The notes under the pieces were generated by a model that worked only from the letters and a program-made list of their open reading frames with translations, ran no database searches and was not told where the DNA came from. Positions 19,704 to 29,400 of a stretch of DNA of 64,000 nt are shown piece after piece (position 1 is the stretch's first letter; every line of letters starts with the position of its first letter). A program made the position numbers and the translations under genes. The stretch is from Sacculina carcini (Eukaryota > Arthropoda > Thecostraca > Sacculinidae), in assembly GCA_916048095.2 (NCBI GenBank), contig OU696581.1, positions 6,141,766-6,205,765 of the forward strand. The letters run 5' to 3'.

Positions 19704-20963
19704 ATGTCTGCATCCTACATCACAGAGGCCGCAACTATGGCTCCAATGAGCACGCCGATGGCATCTGTCCGCCTGCCGCCATTCTCCGCCGTAGAACCGG
19801 AGCTCTGGCTAACGCAGGTCGAATTCGCCATAGATGTGTCCGGCGTAGAGGACGACCGCATCCGCCTGAAACTCCTGGTGGCCAACCTGCCTTTTTCACT
19901 AGTAACCCAGGTGAGAGACGTCATCTTGCGTCCCACGGCGACCTTTGCCGACTTATGCGCTGCCCTAAGGTCCCGTCTGGCCACACAATCGTTGCAACCG
20001 GAAGCGCTTAAGGCCGACCGATTTGTCGCCGCTTCCGCTCAGCAGCCAGCGAGCTCATGGCCAGCGAACGCCGTCGCCTCTGCCGAGATGCCGACACGAC
20101 CGCCTGACACACCTGACTCCAGCTTTGCAGCCAACGACAATCATCTGAGTGAATTGGTGGCATTATTAGGCAGCCTCATAAAAGAGCTCCAGCTGTATCG
20201 AGCCGCTGACCATCAAACCGGTCACAGCGAGCTCCAGCTGTCCGAGCCTCGGCGCCCATCTCACACCATGCCTCACTCACGCTCGAGCAAACGTCGATCG
20301 GCCGATGCAACACGCTTGAAAACCAGCAGCGGCAACTCAACCGTGTGCTGGTATCACCGCTGTTTCGGCAAGAACGCCAAGCGGTGCAACAACCAGTGCA
20401 GCTGGCCTCCCACGCAGCAGTCGCGGGTTGACAACCGTCCACAGCCATTACAGCCGCTGCAAAAGCCGAAACCCCGCCAGAGAACGTACGTTCAAGCATT
20501 GCAGAGCAACCAGGACCTCGTCAAACAGGTGGCACCGCGACAGTCTCGCCGAAAAAGTCACCAGCCACGCGGCCTAGATACGTGCAGCGACGTTTCTATC
20601 CTGCACGGAAAGCGTCACTCACCACTTGATTGCTGCTCCAAGTCCGCAGTAGCAAAGCAGAGCGACACCACAGCGCTGCGGCATAAACCATCTGTGCCTC
20701 GCACATCACAACCTTTCGGTACGCCTTACCGAGGACCTAAGCCGCTCCTGCGAATTAACAAGGCAATCCGACAACAACACGGTTCCAAACAACAGCCACG
20801 ACAACCCAGCGAATGTACTTTGGCATCACGGAGCCCTCAGCCGACCGTCGCCACTGCAACACCGCGGTCCATCCTCCGCTCACGTTCACCGCGACCGCTT
20901 GCACGCTACGCTCCTATTCGTCGAGTTTCATTCTCATTACACTCTGACAGGGGGGTAGTGTAG
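19704..20963 (+). CDS. gag: CsRn1-type Gag, possibly with a recombinant C-terminus
   Basis: The start is the ATG at 19704 (MSASYITEAATM); the open frame before it covers the primer site. Residues about 25-110 form the capsid-like region (LPPFSAVEPELWLTQVEFA; LVANLPFSLVTQVRDVI). The zinc motif near residue 215, CWYHRCFGKNAKRC..C, is the C-x3-H-x9-C-x3-C form found in CsRn1 Gag rather than the usual CCHC knuckle. The C-terminal third is basic and Ser/Arg-rich (PRSILRSRSPRPLARYAP), resembling the pol tail of the copy at 61126-64000, and it ends beside a purine tract and an LTR-like start. This suggests gag was joined to the 3' end of a related element. Confidence 0.7.
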   Translation: MSASYITEAATMAPMSTPMASVRLPPFSAVEPELWLTQVEFAIDVSGVEDDRIRLKLLVANLPFSLVTQVRDVILRPTATFADLCAALRSRLATQSLQPEALKADRFVAASAQQPASSWPANAVASAEMPTRPPDTPDSSFAANDNHLSELVALLGSLIKELQLYRAADHQTGHSELQLSEPRRPSHTMPHSRSSKRRSADATRLKTSSGNSTVCWYHRCFGKNAKRCNNQCSWPPTQQSRVDNRPQPLQPLQKPKPRQRTYVQALQSNQDLVKQVAPRQSRRKSHQPRGLDTCSDVSILHGKRHSPLDCCSKSAVAKQSDTTALRHKPSVPRTSQPFGTPYRGPKPLLRINKAIRQQHGSKQQPRQPSECTLASRSPQPTVATATPRSILRSRSPRPLARYAPIRRVSFSLHSDRGVV

Positions 20964-21214
20964 CGGGCCACGTTGGCTGCATTGTCGTCATTATATGCTA
21001 GGCTTGTATATACGTGTTATTGTCAATTTATTATTTGTCATTTTAATCATGTTTCCGGTCGAGAGTAACCGTGTGTATTTCTCCTCTCGCTCTCACACAC
21101 ACACCATGTTTGTCCGTGCACCTCATACCCTTCTGCTCTCACACTCTACTTCATTCGCAGTGCCTGTATCGCCGTGCCCACTGTACCGTTATTCGCTCTG
21201 TGTGCACACACCGC
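20959..21214 (+). repeat. LTR-like fragment replacing most of pol in CsRn1 copy 1
   Basis: A purine tract GACAGGGGGGTAG (20946-20958) is followed by TGTAGCGGGCCACG, the form of a polypurine tract plus LTR start but different from this element's own LTR. Pol coding resumes at about 21215 with the RNase H motif SDHKPLTSA. Protease, RT and the RNase H N-terminus are missing. Template switching between two related RNAs during reverse transcription would explain the junctions. Confidence 0.55.
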
Positions 21215-22615
21215 TCGGATCACAAACCGCTCACATCGGCTGTGCGATCTGGGTCGGAGTCGTATTCGCCACGGGAGTTGCGCCACTTGGATTATATAGC
21301 TCAGTTCACCACTGACGTCCGACACGTGCCGGTCAAATGTAATCTGGTGGCCGACACCCTGTCTCGTGCGGTGAGCATGATCGTGGCGCCACAACCTCCG
21401 TTCGATGATTTCTCAGCGCTGGCTGATGTTCAGGCGACCGACGATGAGACGCAGACGTTTGTCACTTCCGCCGGCCACTCCTTGCGGTTACGTCACGTGC
21501 CGCTCAGCTGTGGGCGTCGTCTATGGTGTGATTTCTCCACCGGTCGCTGCCGTCCGATACTCCCAGCTGCACTACGACGTCCACTTTTCTCGCTTTTGCA
21601 CAACCTGTCTCACCCGGGCGTTCACGCCACGCAGCGCCTCGTCGCAGATCGATTCATATGGCCTGATCTCAAACGCGATGTACGACGCTGGGTGCAAGCC
21701 TGTCTGCCTTGTCAGCGTTCGAAGGTCGTCCGACACACGCGTGCTCCACTGGCCGAGCTTGAGGCACCTTCAGCGCGGTTTCAGGTTCTCCATGTGGATC
21801 TGGTCGGACCACTTCCACAGTCCGAGGGATTCACTCACTTGCTCACCGTAGTGGATCGTTTCACTAGGTGGACTGAAGCCATTCCGCTGCGCGACATCAA
21901 GGCCGAGACCGTAGCTCAAGCACTTCTTCACGGCTGGGTGTCTCGGTTCGGTGTTCCGGCGTGCATCGTGAGCGACCAGGGCAGACAATTCGAGTCCCGA
22001 CTGTGGCACGAGCTGATGACCGTCCTTGGCATCAAAGTTCGACGCACCACAGCGTACCACCCTCAGGTGAACGGCATGGTGGAGCGGTTCCACAGGCAGC
22101 TAAAGTCAAGCTTGAGGGCCACGAGCGCTGACGGAAAATGGACTGATCGACTACCGCTTGTCCTACTCGGCATTCGCTCCTCGGTCAAGGTTGACATCGG
22201 TTGCTCCAGCGCCGAGCTGGTGTTCGGTGAGCCCCTGAGACTTCCAGGCGAATATGTTCATCCGTCCACACGACAGCCGACGTGTCCTGTCTCGTTCTGC
22301 GAACAGCTGCAGAAGACGATGGAGCGACTACGCCCCACTTCACCGCGACGGACAACCACCAGAGTGTTCGTTCCAACCGCCTTGTCTACGTGCACTCACG
22401 TCATGGTCCGCGCGGAGATCGGTGGTACTTTGTGTCCGCCATACTCGGGTCCACACAAGGTACTCTCGCGTCAACCGAAACACCTCTTGCTCAAGATCGG
22501 AGCGCACACCAAACGTGTCAGCATCGATCGCTGCGTTCCCGCCGTGTGTGAGGAGACTGGCGCCGCAGGAGCTAACGTGTCGAACACCGACTCGACGGTG
22601 GGCCGCCCAACCTGA
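21215..22615 (+). pseudogene. pol: CsRn1 pol remnant: RNase H end and integrase
   Basis: The frame opens within the LTR-like fragment and becomes pol at [15 protein letters not shown], the end of RNase H, followed by VADTLSRAV. Integrase has the HHCC motif ([18 protein letters not shown]) and catalytic D-D-E in [20 protein letters not shown] and [13 protein letters not shown]-terminal domain follows with [14 protein letters not shown]. The 460 residues are open without a break. Lacking protease and RT it is a remnant, but its integrase looks undamaged. Confidence 0.8.
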
Positions 22616-22860
22616 CCTGAGCGTCAAGTTCAGCCATCGGCTAAACGTGTTCATTTCGACCTGTGCCCCAGAGGACCGTCAAACAGATATTCAGGGTTCA
22701 GTCTTGGTGGTGAGTTGCTGGTACGTTCGGACAGTGTGACACCGTCAGTGAACACACAAGCCGCCGCGCCATCTATACCTTCACGGGCCACTACGTTGCT
22801 GCGGACTCGCTCGGGCCGGCGTGTAATTCCTCCTGTCCGTTTCCGATAGGGGGAGAGTGG

Positions 22861-23202
22861 TGTAGCGACTGCGCCACACACGCGTACACACGACTTTCAT
22901 TATTTAATGTGTCGCCAATATTGTTAATATGTGTCTTTTTCCTTTGCTTTTGTTTTCACCGAATCGTTGGATTATATGCATATCTTCGTTTGGTATAATC
23001 ATACATTATGTGTGCGACATGGCGTTAGCGACGCTGGGACGCGGGGATTCGCGGAGACAGTCTTCCGGTGGTTTTCGTTCGTTGTTGTCGTTCTCGTTGC
23101 CTGATTCCCTTTTGCTGCCTACGTCAATAAATCGCTTAGTGTTATTTGGCTGCTGACATTTTGTGCGCGTACGCTCCGACAGAATAGTTCAACTACACTA
23201 AA
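22861..23202 (+). repeat. 3' LTR of CsRn1 copy 1
   Basis: It begins TGTAGCGACTGCGCC after the purine tract GATAGGGGGAGAG (22846-22858) and ends CAACTACACTAAA. An AATAAA signal lies at about 23128. It matches the split 5' LTR base for base with few changes, and it shows the uninterrupted site (TTGTTAATATGTG) into which the 15949-19380 element inserted in the 5' LTR. Confidence 0.85.
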
Positions 23203-24834
23203 CCCTTTTTGAGCAGCGGTGTAACGTTGGCTTCTTTCCATAGTGTTGGCAATTTGCCATTTCTCATTGAGTTTTCCATAATTATTTTCAAAGGCTTGCA
23301 TAGTGTTTCGGCGCATTCTTTCAGCACATAGCTCGCTATGTCATCAGGTCCGCTGGATTTGTATCTTTGCAGCGACACCATTTCGTTTTGCACTTGATAT
23401 TCGGTAATCACAATCGCCTCCATTTCTCTAGACGGTGAATACTCTCCTTCAATTGTGCAGTCTAGTTCATCTGTGAACACCGATTGGAAATGCTCGTTTA
23501 AAATCTCACATATATCATGGTCAGTCGTATATCTTTGTCCATTCACCGCTATACATTGAATTTTGTTTTTTATTTTGGTACGGCTGTTGATATAGCCGTG
23601 AAACAATTTCGGTTCAACCTTGTACTTTTCCAATATGTCTTTTTCATATTGTTTCTGTGCTTCTCTTCTGACGTTTGTATAGTTGTTTCTACTCTTTTTG
23701 TATCTCTCGTAACTGTCAAAATCTAAGACTTTTCTGTAGTTCTTCCATAGTTTATCTCTCTCTCTTTTCGCTTCCATGGAAGTTTTGTTGAACCATTGCT
23801 TTTTTTTCTTCGTATGTTTCTTGATCGGCACATACGTTCTCACTGCATCATCGTATATACGACAAAAGGCGTTATACTGCACATCAATGTCTCCTTCCAA
23901 TGCTTCTTCCCAATTTATATTTCTGAAATACTCATTCAGCTTTTTGTAGTCTCCTTTTTTATAGTCCAAGAAGTGCATCTGTTCTACTCCATGCAAAATT
24001 ACATCTCTAGTCAATACATAGTTGAAAGAGATCACGATGTGGTCACTTTTCCTAAATGGTGGCTCATATTTGATACTTTGTACTTCTTCTTTTCGTTTTG
24101 TAAACACTACATCGAGCATTGACGGTTGATCTTTCCCTCTTTTCCGAGTTTCTTCTCTGATGAGCTGCGTGAGAAAAAAGTCTTGGGTCAATTTCATCAT
24201 ATCATCTCTCAGTGTATTCGTTGTTCCCTCAGAGTAATACTCGTTCCACTTTATGTTGCAGTTGAGGTCACCGGTTATGATTATGTTTTTCTTGTTTTTG
24301 CGTTCGGATCTATCTAAAATGGATTTCATGCCATGAACTGTTGAGTTCCTCAGATCTTCGTAGTCATCTTGTGTCCAGGCTTTCGTCTTTGGTGGCATGT
24401 ATACAACTGCAACAGTCACTGTGTCTTCTTCCAATACATCTACCACGAGTAATTCATTTATGCCTTCTGAAATGTCACATTTTCTCGCCTTGAGGTGCTC
24501 TGCTGTCATTATCATCACACCACCTCCCTGTTTCGACTGTCTATCTTTCCGCCATATGTTATAATTTTGAAATTTTATAACCGCGTCTGAAATATCTGGG
24601 TTCAATTTGGTCTCAGTAAGACACAATATCTGGCTTATTGTCTGACAAGTAGTCAGACAGCTCATTCATCTTTGACAGCATTCCATCCAAGTTGGAATAT
24701 ACTACTTTCAATCTTTTATTTCTACATACTTTTTTCCTTATTCCGTTTGTTTTTTGGTCAGGAACCATTTCTTCACCTGAAGTCCTACAACTCGGTAAAA
24801 AAATGACGGATCTCCTCTTCTGTCCTTTGTTCAT
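23203..24834 (-). pseudogene. CR1 LINE ORF2, N-terminal part: endonuclease and start of RT
   Basis: The start is taken at the ATG at 24834 (MNKGQKRR...). Endonuclease motifs are YSNLDGMLSKMNELSD, LTETKLN with the catalytic glutamate, IIITGDLNCNIKW and RKSDHIVISF. One small deletion near 24628 shifts the frame just before LTETKLN. After the linker, RT begins (QRYKSSGPDDIASYVLK, WKEANVTPLLKKG) and is cut at 23203 by the CsRn1 element. Otherwise the frame is open for about 490 residues. Confidence 0.85.
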
Positions 24835-24912
24835 TTTTTTTCTTAGCTTCTTGAACAAGCTCTTTCACCTTTTGCCGATCATCTGCCTTTGATCTACCTT
24901 TACTATCTGCCC

Positions 24913-25536
24913 TTATCTAACTTTGATCATGTATCTGCTTACGAAAACGTTGTTGAAATCTTCACTCTCTCTCAAGTTCTTTGCATTTTTCATGACCGTT
25001 TCAATTTTGTTTGCACTTGTGTATGTCACCTTAAGTGGTCTGTGCTTGTCCTTCTCATAAAACCAAATTCTCGTGAATTCTTCTATGTTTTCTTCATGTT
25101 CGTCGTCTGTCAGGACTTTCATGATTTTCTTTATCTTTTTCATTTCGGTTTTGTCTTTTTGTATCTTGTTTCTGTTGTCTTCCTCTTCCACCCCGAAAAA
25201 CACAACTGACTTGTTGATATCCACAGCCTCTTTGATCAACCTGGGACTCTGCCTTATCACGTTTTTAACTTCTTTTTTCATGTTGATGCTTTTGTACTCA
25301 TCATCGATTTCCTTCGTTTTCCTGCCCACTAACTCAACTTCCTCTTTCAGCTTCATAATTATTTTGTCTTTTTCTTGGTTTTCTTCTTTGAGTTGAAAAT
25401 TTTGGCGTTTGATTTCTTCGAGGTCTTTTTTCATATCCAATAATTCATTCTCTATCTCGTCTAGTTTTGACATCATCATATCTAGCTTGTCATCTTCCAC
25501 TTTCTTCCTATCTTTCTTTGATTTTTTTCCACTCAT
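24913..25536 (-). CDS. CR1 LINE ORF1 protein (coiled coil)
   Basis: The 207-residue product starts at MSGKKSKKDRKK (ATG at 25536), chosen over an upstream non-ATG opening of the frame. A Lys-rich N-terminus is followed by a long heptad-like coiled coil (residues about 15-75: MMMSKLDEIENELLDMKKD...) and then a mixed domain with VVFFGVEEEDNRNKIQ and NVFVSRYMIKVR. This matches the layout of CR1-type ORF1 proteins, thought to trimerise and bind LINE RNA. The frame is intact. ORF2 begins about 80 bases downstream. Confidence 0.75.
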   Translation of the reverse strand: MSGKKSKKDRKKVEDDKLDMMMSKLDEIENELLDMKKDLEEIKRQNFQLKEENQEKDKIIMKLKEEVELVGRKTKEIDDEYKSINMKKEVKNVIRQSPRLIKEAVDINKSVVFFGVEEEDNRNKIQKDKTEMKKIKKIMKVLTDDEHEENIEEFTRIWFYEKDKHRPLKVTYTSANKIETVMKNAKNLRESEDFNNVFVSRYMIKVR

Positions 25537-25690
25537 ATTTACGCAAACCTGATGCCGAACGATGCCTGATGACTCAGATTTCCCGCCGAGCACGCACAAG
25601 TTTCACAAACACAGTTCACACACAAGGTCACTTCACACGTCCTCACTCGTTCACAATCACAACACAACTGTGTTGTGATTTGTGGGAACA

Positions 25691-25692
25691 CA

Positions 25693-25726
<34 letters not shown>

Positions 25727-26050
25727 TGCGTGTGTGTGGGATGACTCGATTGAACGGTGTCAGTAGATCCGCCCACGCTGTATATGTATGTGTGTTGTAT
25801 ATATGTGTTGAACTTTGCATCATGGATGCGCCATGATTTAAGGCTGCTAATCATTAATAACACCCGTGTTTGTATATTCCAGCATATAAATACACGGATG
25901 CAAATTTGATATATATGGCAGTTGTACCTGCACCAGAAGTTGTATAGTCAATACATAGTTATTGGAGGTACGGCTCTCGGTGTTATTGGGGGTACTAATT
26001 TTCGGTATGCTAAAATTATTATTTTTAGTAATTACAGGTATATCCAGTAG
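25691..26050. other. No gene; GT repeat and AT-rich flank
   Basis: A GT microsatellite (25694-25720) lies at the 5' side of the CR1 LINE. Beyond it is AT-rich sequence with no recognised feature up to the CATGG target duplication at 26051-26055. Confidence 0.5.
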
Positions 26051-26055
26051 CATGG

Positions 26056-26422
26056 TGTATAAATGCAGCTAATAGTGAGCGAACTGTGCGTAGAGCAGTG
26101 TGACCTACGCAAGGTCACCGGCCAGCGTTAGGCACGCATTAGTGCGCGTGTGTCTGCACACACTTCTATGTGATCATTCAGTGTTTGACAGGCGCGCTGA
26201 TCGCATGTGCCTATTTCGCCCGGTAAGTGGCAATACCCGCTAAACCCATTGTGTACTGAGATTGTGTACTCGTATTTCCCAATGCGTGTGTACTGTGTCC
26301 CAGCGGGAGTATTTGCGGGCTATTAGAAGTGTTTTGTTGATATGTATATGATTGTTTTGTTTGCAGATGAAATCATTCGTGAACTTTAATATACGTGTAT
26401 GTTCCGAATGTCTGTCTGAACA
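26056..26422 (+). repeat. 5' LTR with predicted TATA box and transcript start
   Basis: It begins TGTATAAATGC and ends CTGTCTGAACA. A TATA-like TATGTATATG (26341-26350) lies about 25 bases before 26366. The 11 bases starting there, GATGAAATCAT, are complementary to the LTR/primer-site junction at 26422-26432. The stretch TTTGTTTGCAG just before 26366 also resembles a splice acceptor. Confidence 0.8.
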
Positions 26423-26432
26423 TGATTTCATC
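26423..26432 (+). promoter_or_regulatory. Probable self-priming site
   Basis: TGATTTCATC follows the LTR directly. It lacks the TGG start expected for a tRNA 3' end. Instead it pairs with GATGAAATCA at 26366-26375 in the same LTR, where a transcript started by the upstream TATA box would begin. That is the arrangement of self-primed elements such as Tf1. Confidence 0.6.
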
Positions 26433-26477
26433 GGGATCTCTATCAAACATTTTTGTAAATAATATCGCCGAGTGAAT

Positions 26478-29400
26478 ATGCCGGTGACACTGAAGTGCGA
26501 GGCCGCCGGTTGCGGTGAAATCAAGCGAGGCGATGACATGGCAACGTGCATTGCTCTAATGCAGCTTCATCAGCGAAATCTGCACGAACACTCGCAGCGT
26601 CAGCCACCGCCCAAAATATGTCGCCCATCGATGGAACAAGGCGTCGGTGAGGACGACTCGGCCGCTTTCAAACGACGCTGGAGCATGTTCCGTGACTGCA
26701 CCGAGCTGACACCCAGCCAGATGAATGCACAACTGTTGGCGTGCTGCTCACCTGAACTGGAAGCGGCCCTCTTCAGAGATGACCCGGACATTGCCTCCCG
26801 AAGCGAAGATGAGATACTCGCCGCAATACATCGCCTGGTGGTCATTCACGTCGCTCTGAGTGTGCGTCGGACGTCGCTGCTCAAGTGCGTGCAGGATCCA
26901 GCGGAGCCAGTGAGGCAGTACGTAGCCCGCCTACGCGGACTCGCAAACGTATGTCAGTGGACAAAGACAGCTCCCTGCAGCGTAGCAACCTGCACGGGCC
27001 GCGCCATCTGTAACTACAGCGACGAAATCGTTAAGCTCGTGCTCATTAGTGGACTCGCAGACGACGAGATACGGAAGGAAGTCCTGGGGACGCCGTCGAT
27101 AGATGACCAGAATCTCAATGAAGTAACAGCATTCATCGACGGCAAAGAGACCGCCGCACGGGCAATGACGGCGGCGTCATCCAGCATAGCAGCCAGCAGC
27201 TACCGAAAACAATCGCGGCCGACTAATGTGCATAAGAACGCGTCGCAAACCCTTTCGAAGGAAGACAATACGGCGCAGGTATTCCAGTGCGCGTGTGGAA
27301 CCACAACTCCACGGTTTGGCAAAATTCGCGGCAAGCTCAAAGAGTTTGAAACGTGCATCAACTGCTGGCGCAGAAAACGTGACCAGCAGAAGAAGTCGAA
27401 TATTCGGGCCAGTGCTGTGGAGGAAACTTTCTGTGTGAATTCCGCCAGTCTTGAGTCAGGATCGTCAGAAGCGTCAAGTCTCTGGGACAGCTTGTTCGAA
27501 ACCGCAGGGGCTGTCAACACCAACATTCACACATCGGATGTCAACATGGCACACCCAACACTCACAGTTGAGGTCACCGTGGACCAGGCTGCGTACTCTC
27601 GCATGAAGCTCCCGAGACCACCGAGCCGCCCGACTAGAGTGACAGTCGTAGCAGACTCCGGAGCCCAGACATGTCTCATGGGCAGCTCATTCTTGAAGCG
27701 ACTTGGTCTCAATGAGCGGCATCTCCACGTCAACAATCGACGAATACTGGCGGCGAATAACAAGGAAATACCGGTTGTGGGAGTAATGTGTCTCAAGTTT
27801 TCGGGACTAAACAAACAGCGAGAGCAAATCCGTGCAACAGCCGAAGTGTTCGTCACACCAACAACGAACAAGTTCTACCTAAGTCGATCAGTACTGACAC
27901 AACTAGGTATCATCGGTCCGGACTTCCCGACAATTGGCGCAGCGGATCACAGATTGGCCGCTCTCAGCTCAGCGAGCTGCAGCGGTGAACCTCCGTTAGC
28001 AGAATGTGGATGCCCAAAGCGAAGTGAGCCGCCAGCCAGGCCCAAGCAGCTTCCAATTGCACCAACAATGAAGAATGCCGCCACAATGAAAAGTTGGTTA
28101 CTCATGCGATACGGGGCATCGACATTCAACGTGTGCCCACATCAACCGCTGCCAACTATGACAGGTCCTCCTATGGAGATCAGGGTGCAGCCAGACGCCC
28201 GACCAGTGGTGACACAACGACCGCCGCATGTGCCCGTACACTGGCGGCAGACCGTGTCCGAGCAGTTGCATCAGGATGAGAGACTAGGCGTGATAGAGAG
28301 CGTTCCACCAAACACGCCCACTACATGGCTGCACAACATGGTAATTACTCCAAAGGCAGACGGGACACCAAGGCGCACCGTTGACCTGCAACAGCTAAAC
28401 CGTTATTGCGACCGAGAAACGCATCACACAGTCCCACCAGCGAAGCAAGCCAGAGCTGTGCCACCAAACACAGTAAAAACCGTTACAGACGCGTGGAACG
28501 GATACCACGCCATCCCGATTCGCCAAGAAGACCGTCACAAGACAACTTTCATAACGGAGGAAGGCCGTTTGAGATACTGCCGAGCACCCATGGGATTTAT
28601 CGCGTCTCAGGATGCGTATACGCAACGGTACGACGCTATCATCGCGGACATTCCGCGGAAAACTAAGTGCGTCGACGACACATTGTTGTGGGACAGTGAT
28701 CTGGAGGAGCACTGGTGGCGGGTGATAGAGTACTTAGAGTGGCTGGGTGGCAACGGCATCATTCTGAATCCAGCAAAGTTCCAATTTTCCTCACTCGAGG
28801 TCGATTTTGTGGGGTTTAGAATTACTAACAACGCGCTGCGACCACTGCAAAAATATTTCGATGCCATTGCGAATTTCCCACGGCCGCGCAATATCACCGA
28901 CATCCGAGCGTGGTTCGGCCTGGTGAATCAGGTCTCGCATTACGGACGAACAACGAACATGATGGAGCCGTTTAAACCGCTGCTGAGTCCCAAATGCGCG
29001 TTCAAATGGGATGCAACGCTCGATGAGGCATTCGAACGCTCCAAAGCGGTCATAGTCAAAGAAATTCGTCACGGCGTCGAGATATTTGAACCAGGTCGAC
29101 CAACATGCCTCCACACAGACTGGTCAAAATCTGGGATCGGATACTGGTTGAGACAGAAACATTGTAAATGCAGCACAATCTCGCCAGACTGCTGCACAAG
29201 TGGATGGCGCGTAACTCTGGCAGGATCCAGGTTTCTCAGAGCCGCCGAGCGGCGCTACGCCCCCATCGAAGGCGAAGCGCTCGCAATCATGTGGGCACTG
29301 GAAGACACCAAGTGTTTTACTCTGGGATGCAGCAACATCACCGTCGTTGCGGACCATAAGCCTCTGGTAAAGATTCTGGGCGACCAAGCCATGAGCGCGA

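Larger units (their letters stand above)
15881..23202 (+). mobile_element. CsRn1-clade gypsy retrotransposon (copy 1), rearranged inside
   Basis: LTRs are 15881-15948 plus 19386-19659 (split by another element) and 22861-23202; each totals 342 bp. Target duplication is CCCT. The tRNA-Trp primer site, the CHCC-type Gag zinc motif, the integrase sequence and the 4-bp duplication all fit the CsRn1 clade. Protease and most of RT/RNase H are missing and replaced by a 256-bp LTR-like fragment, so this copy cannot be autonomous. Confidence 0.85.
14519..25690 (-). mobile_element. CR1 LINE (LINE-C), near full length, split by a nested LTR cluster
   Basis: The minus-strand order is 5' region (about 25690-25537), ORF1 (25536-24913), ORF2 endonuclease and RT start (24834-23203), a 7.3-kb insertion (15881-23202), then the rest of RT (15880-14562) and a short tail with two GTTCTTACTAGTT repeats. 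CCCT at 15877-15880 and 23203-23206 is the target duplication. Removing insert and one copy restores ORF2 in frame (L-L-K-K-G-N-D-E-D). Without the insert the LINE is about 3.9 kb. Confidence 0.85.

Noticed and set aside
26350-26366. Splice acceptor just before the predicted transcript start of the intact gypsy element
   Set aside because: TTTGTTTGCAG looks like one, but no matching donor was evident and the complementarity to the primer site explains the position better.
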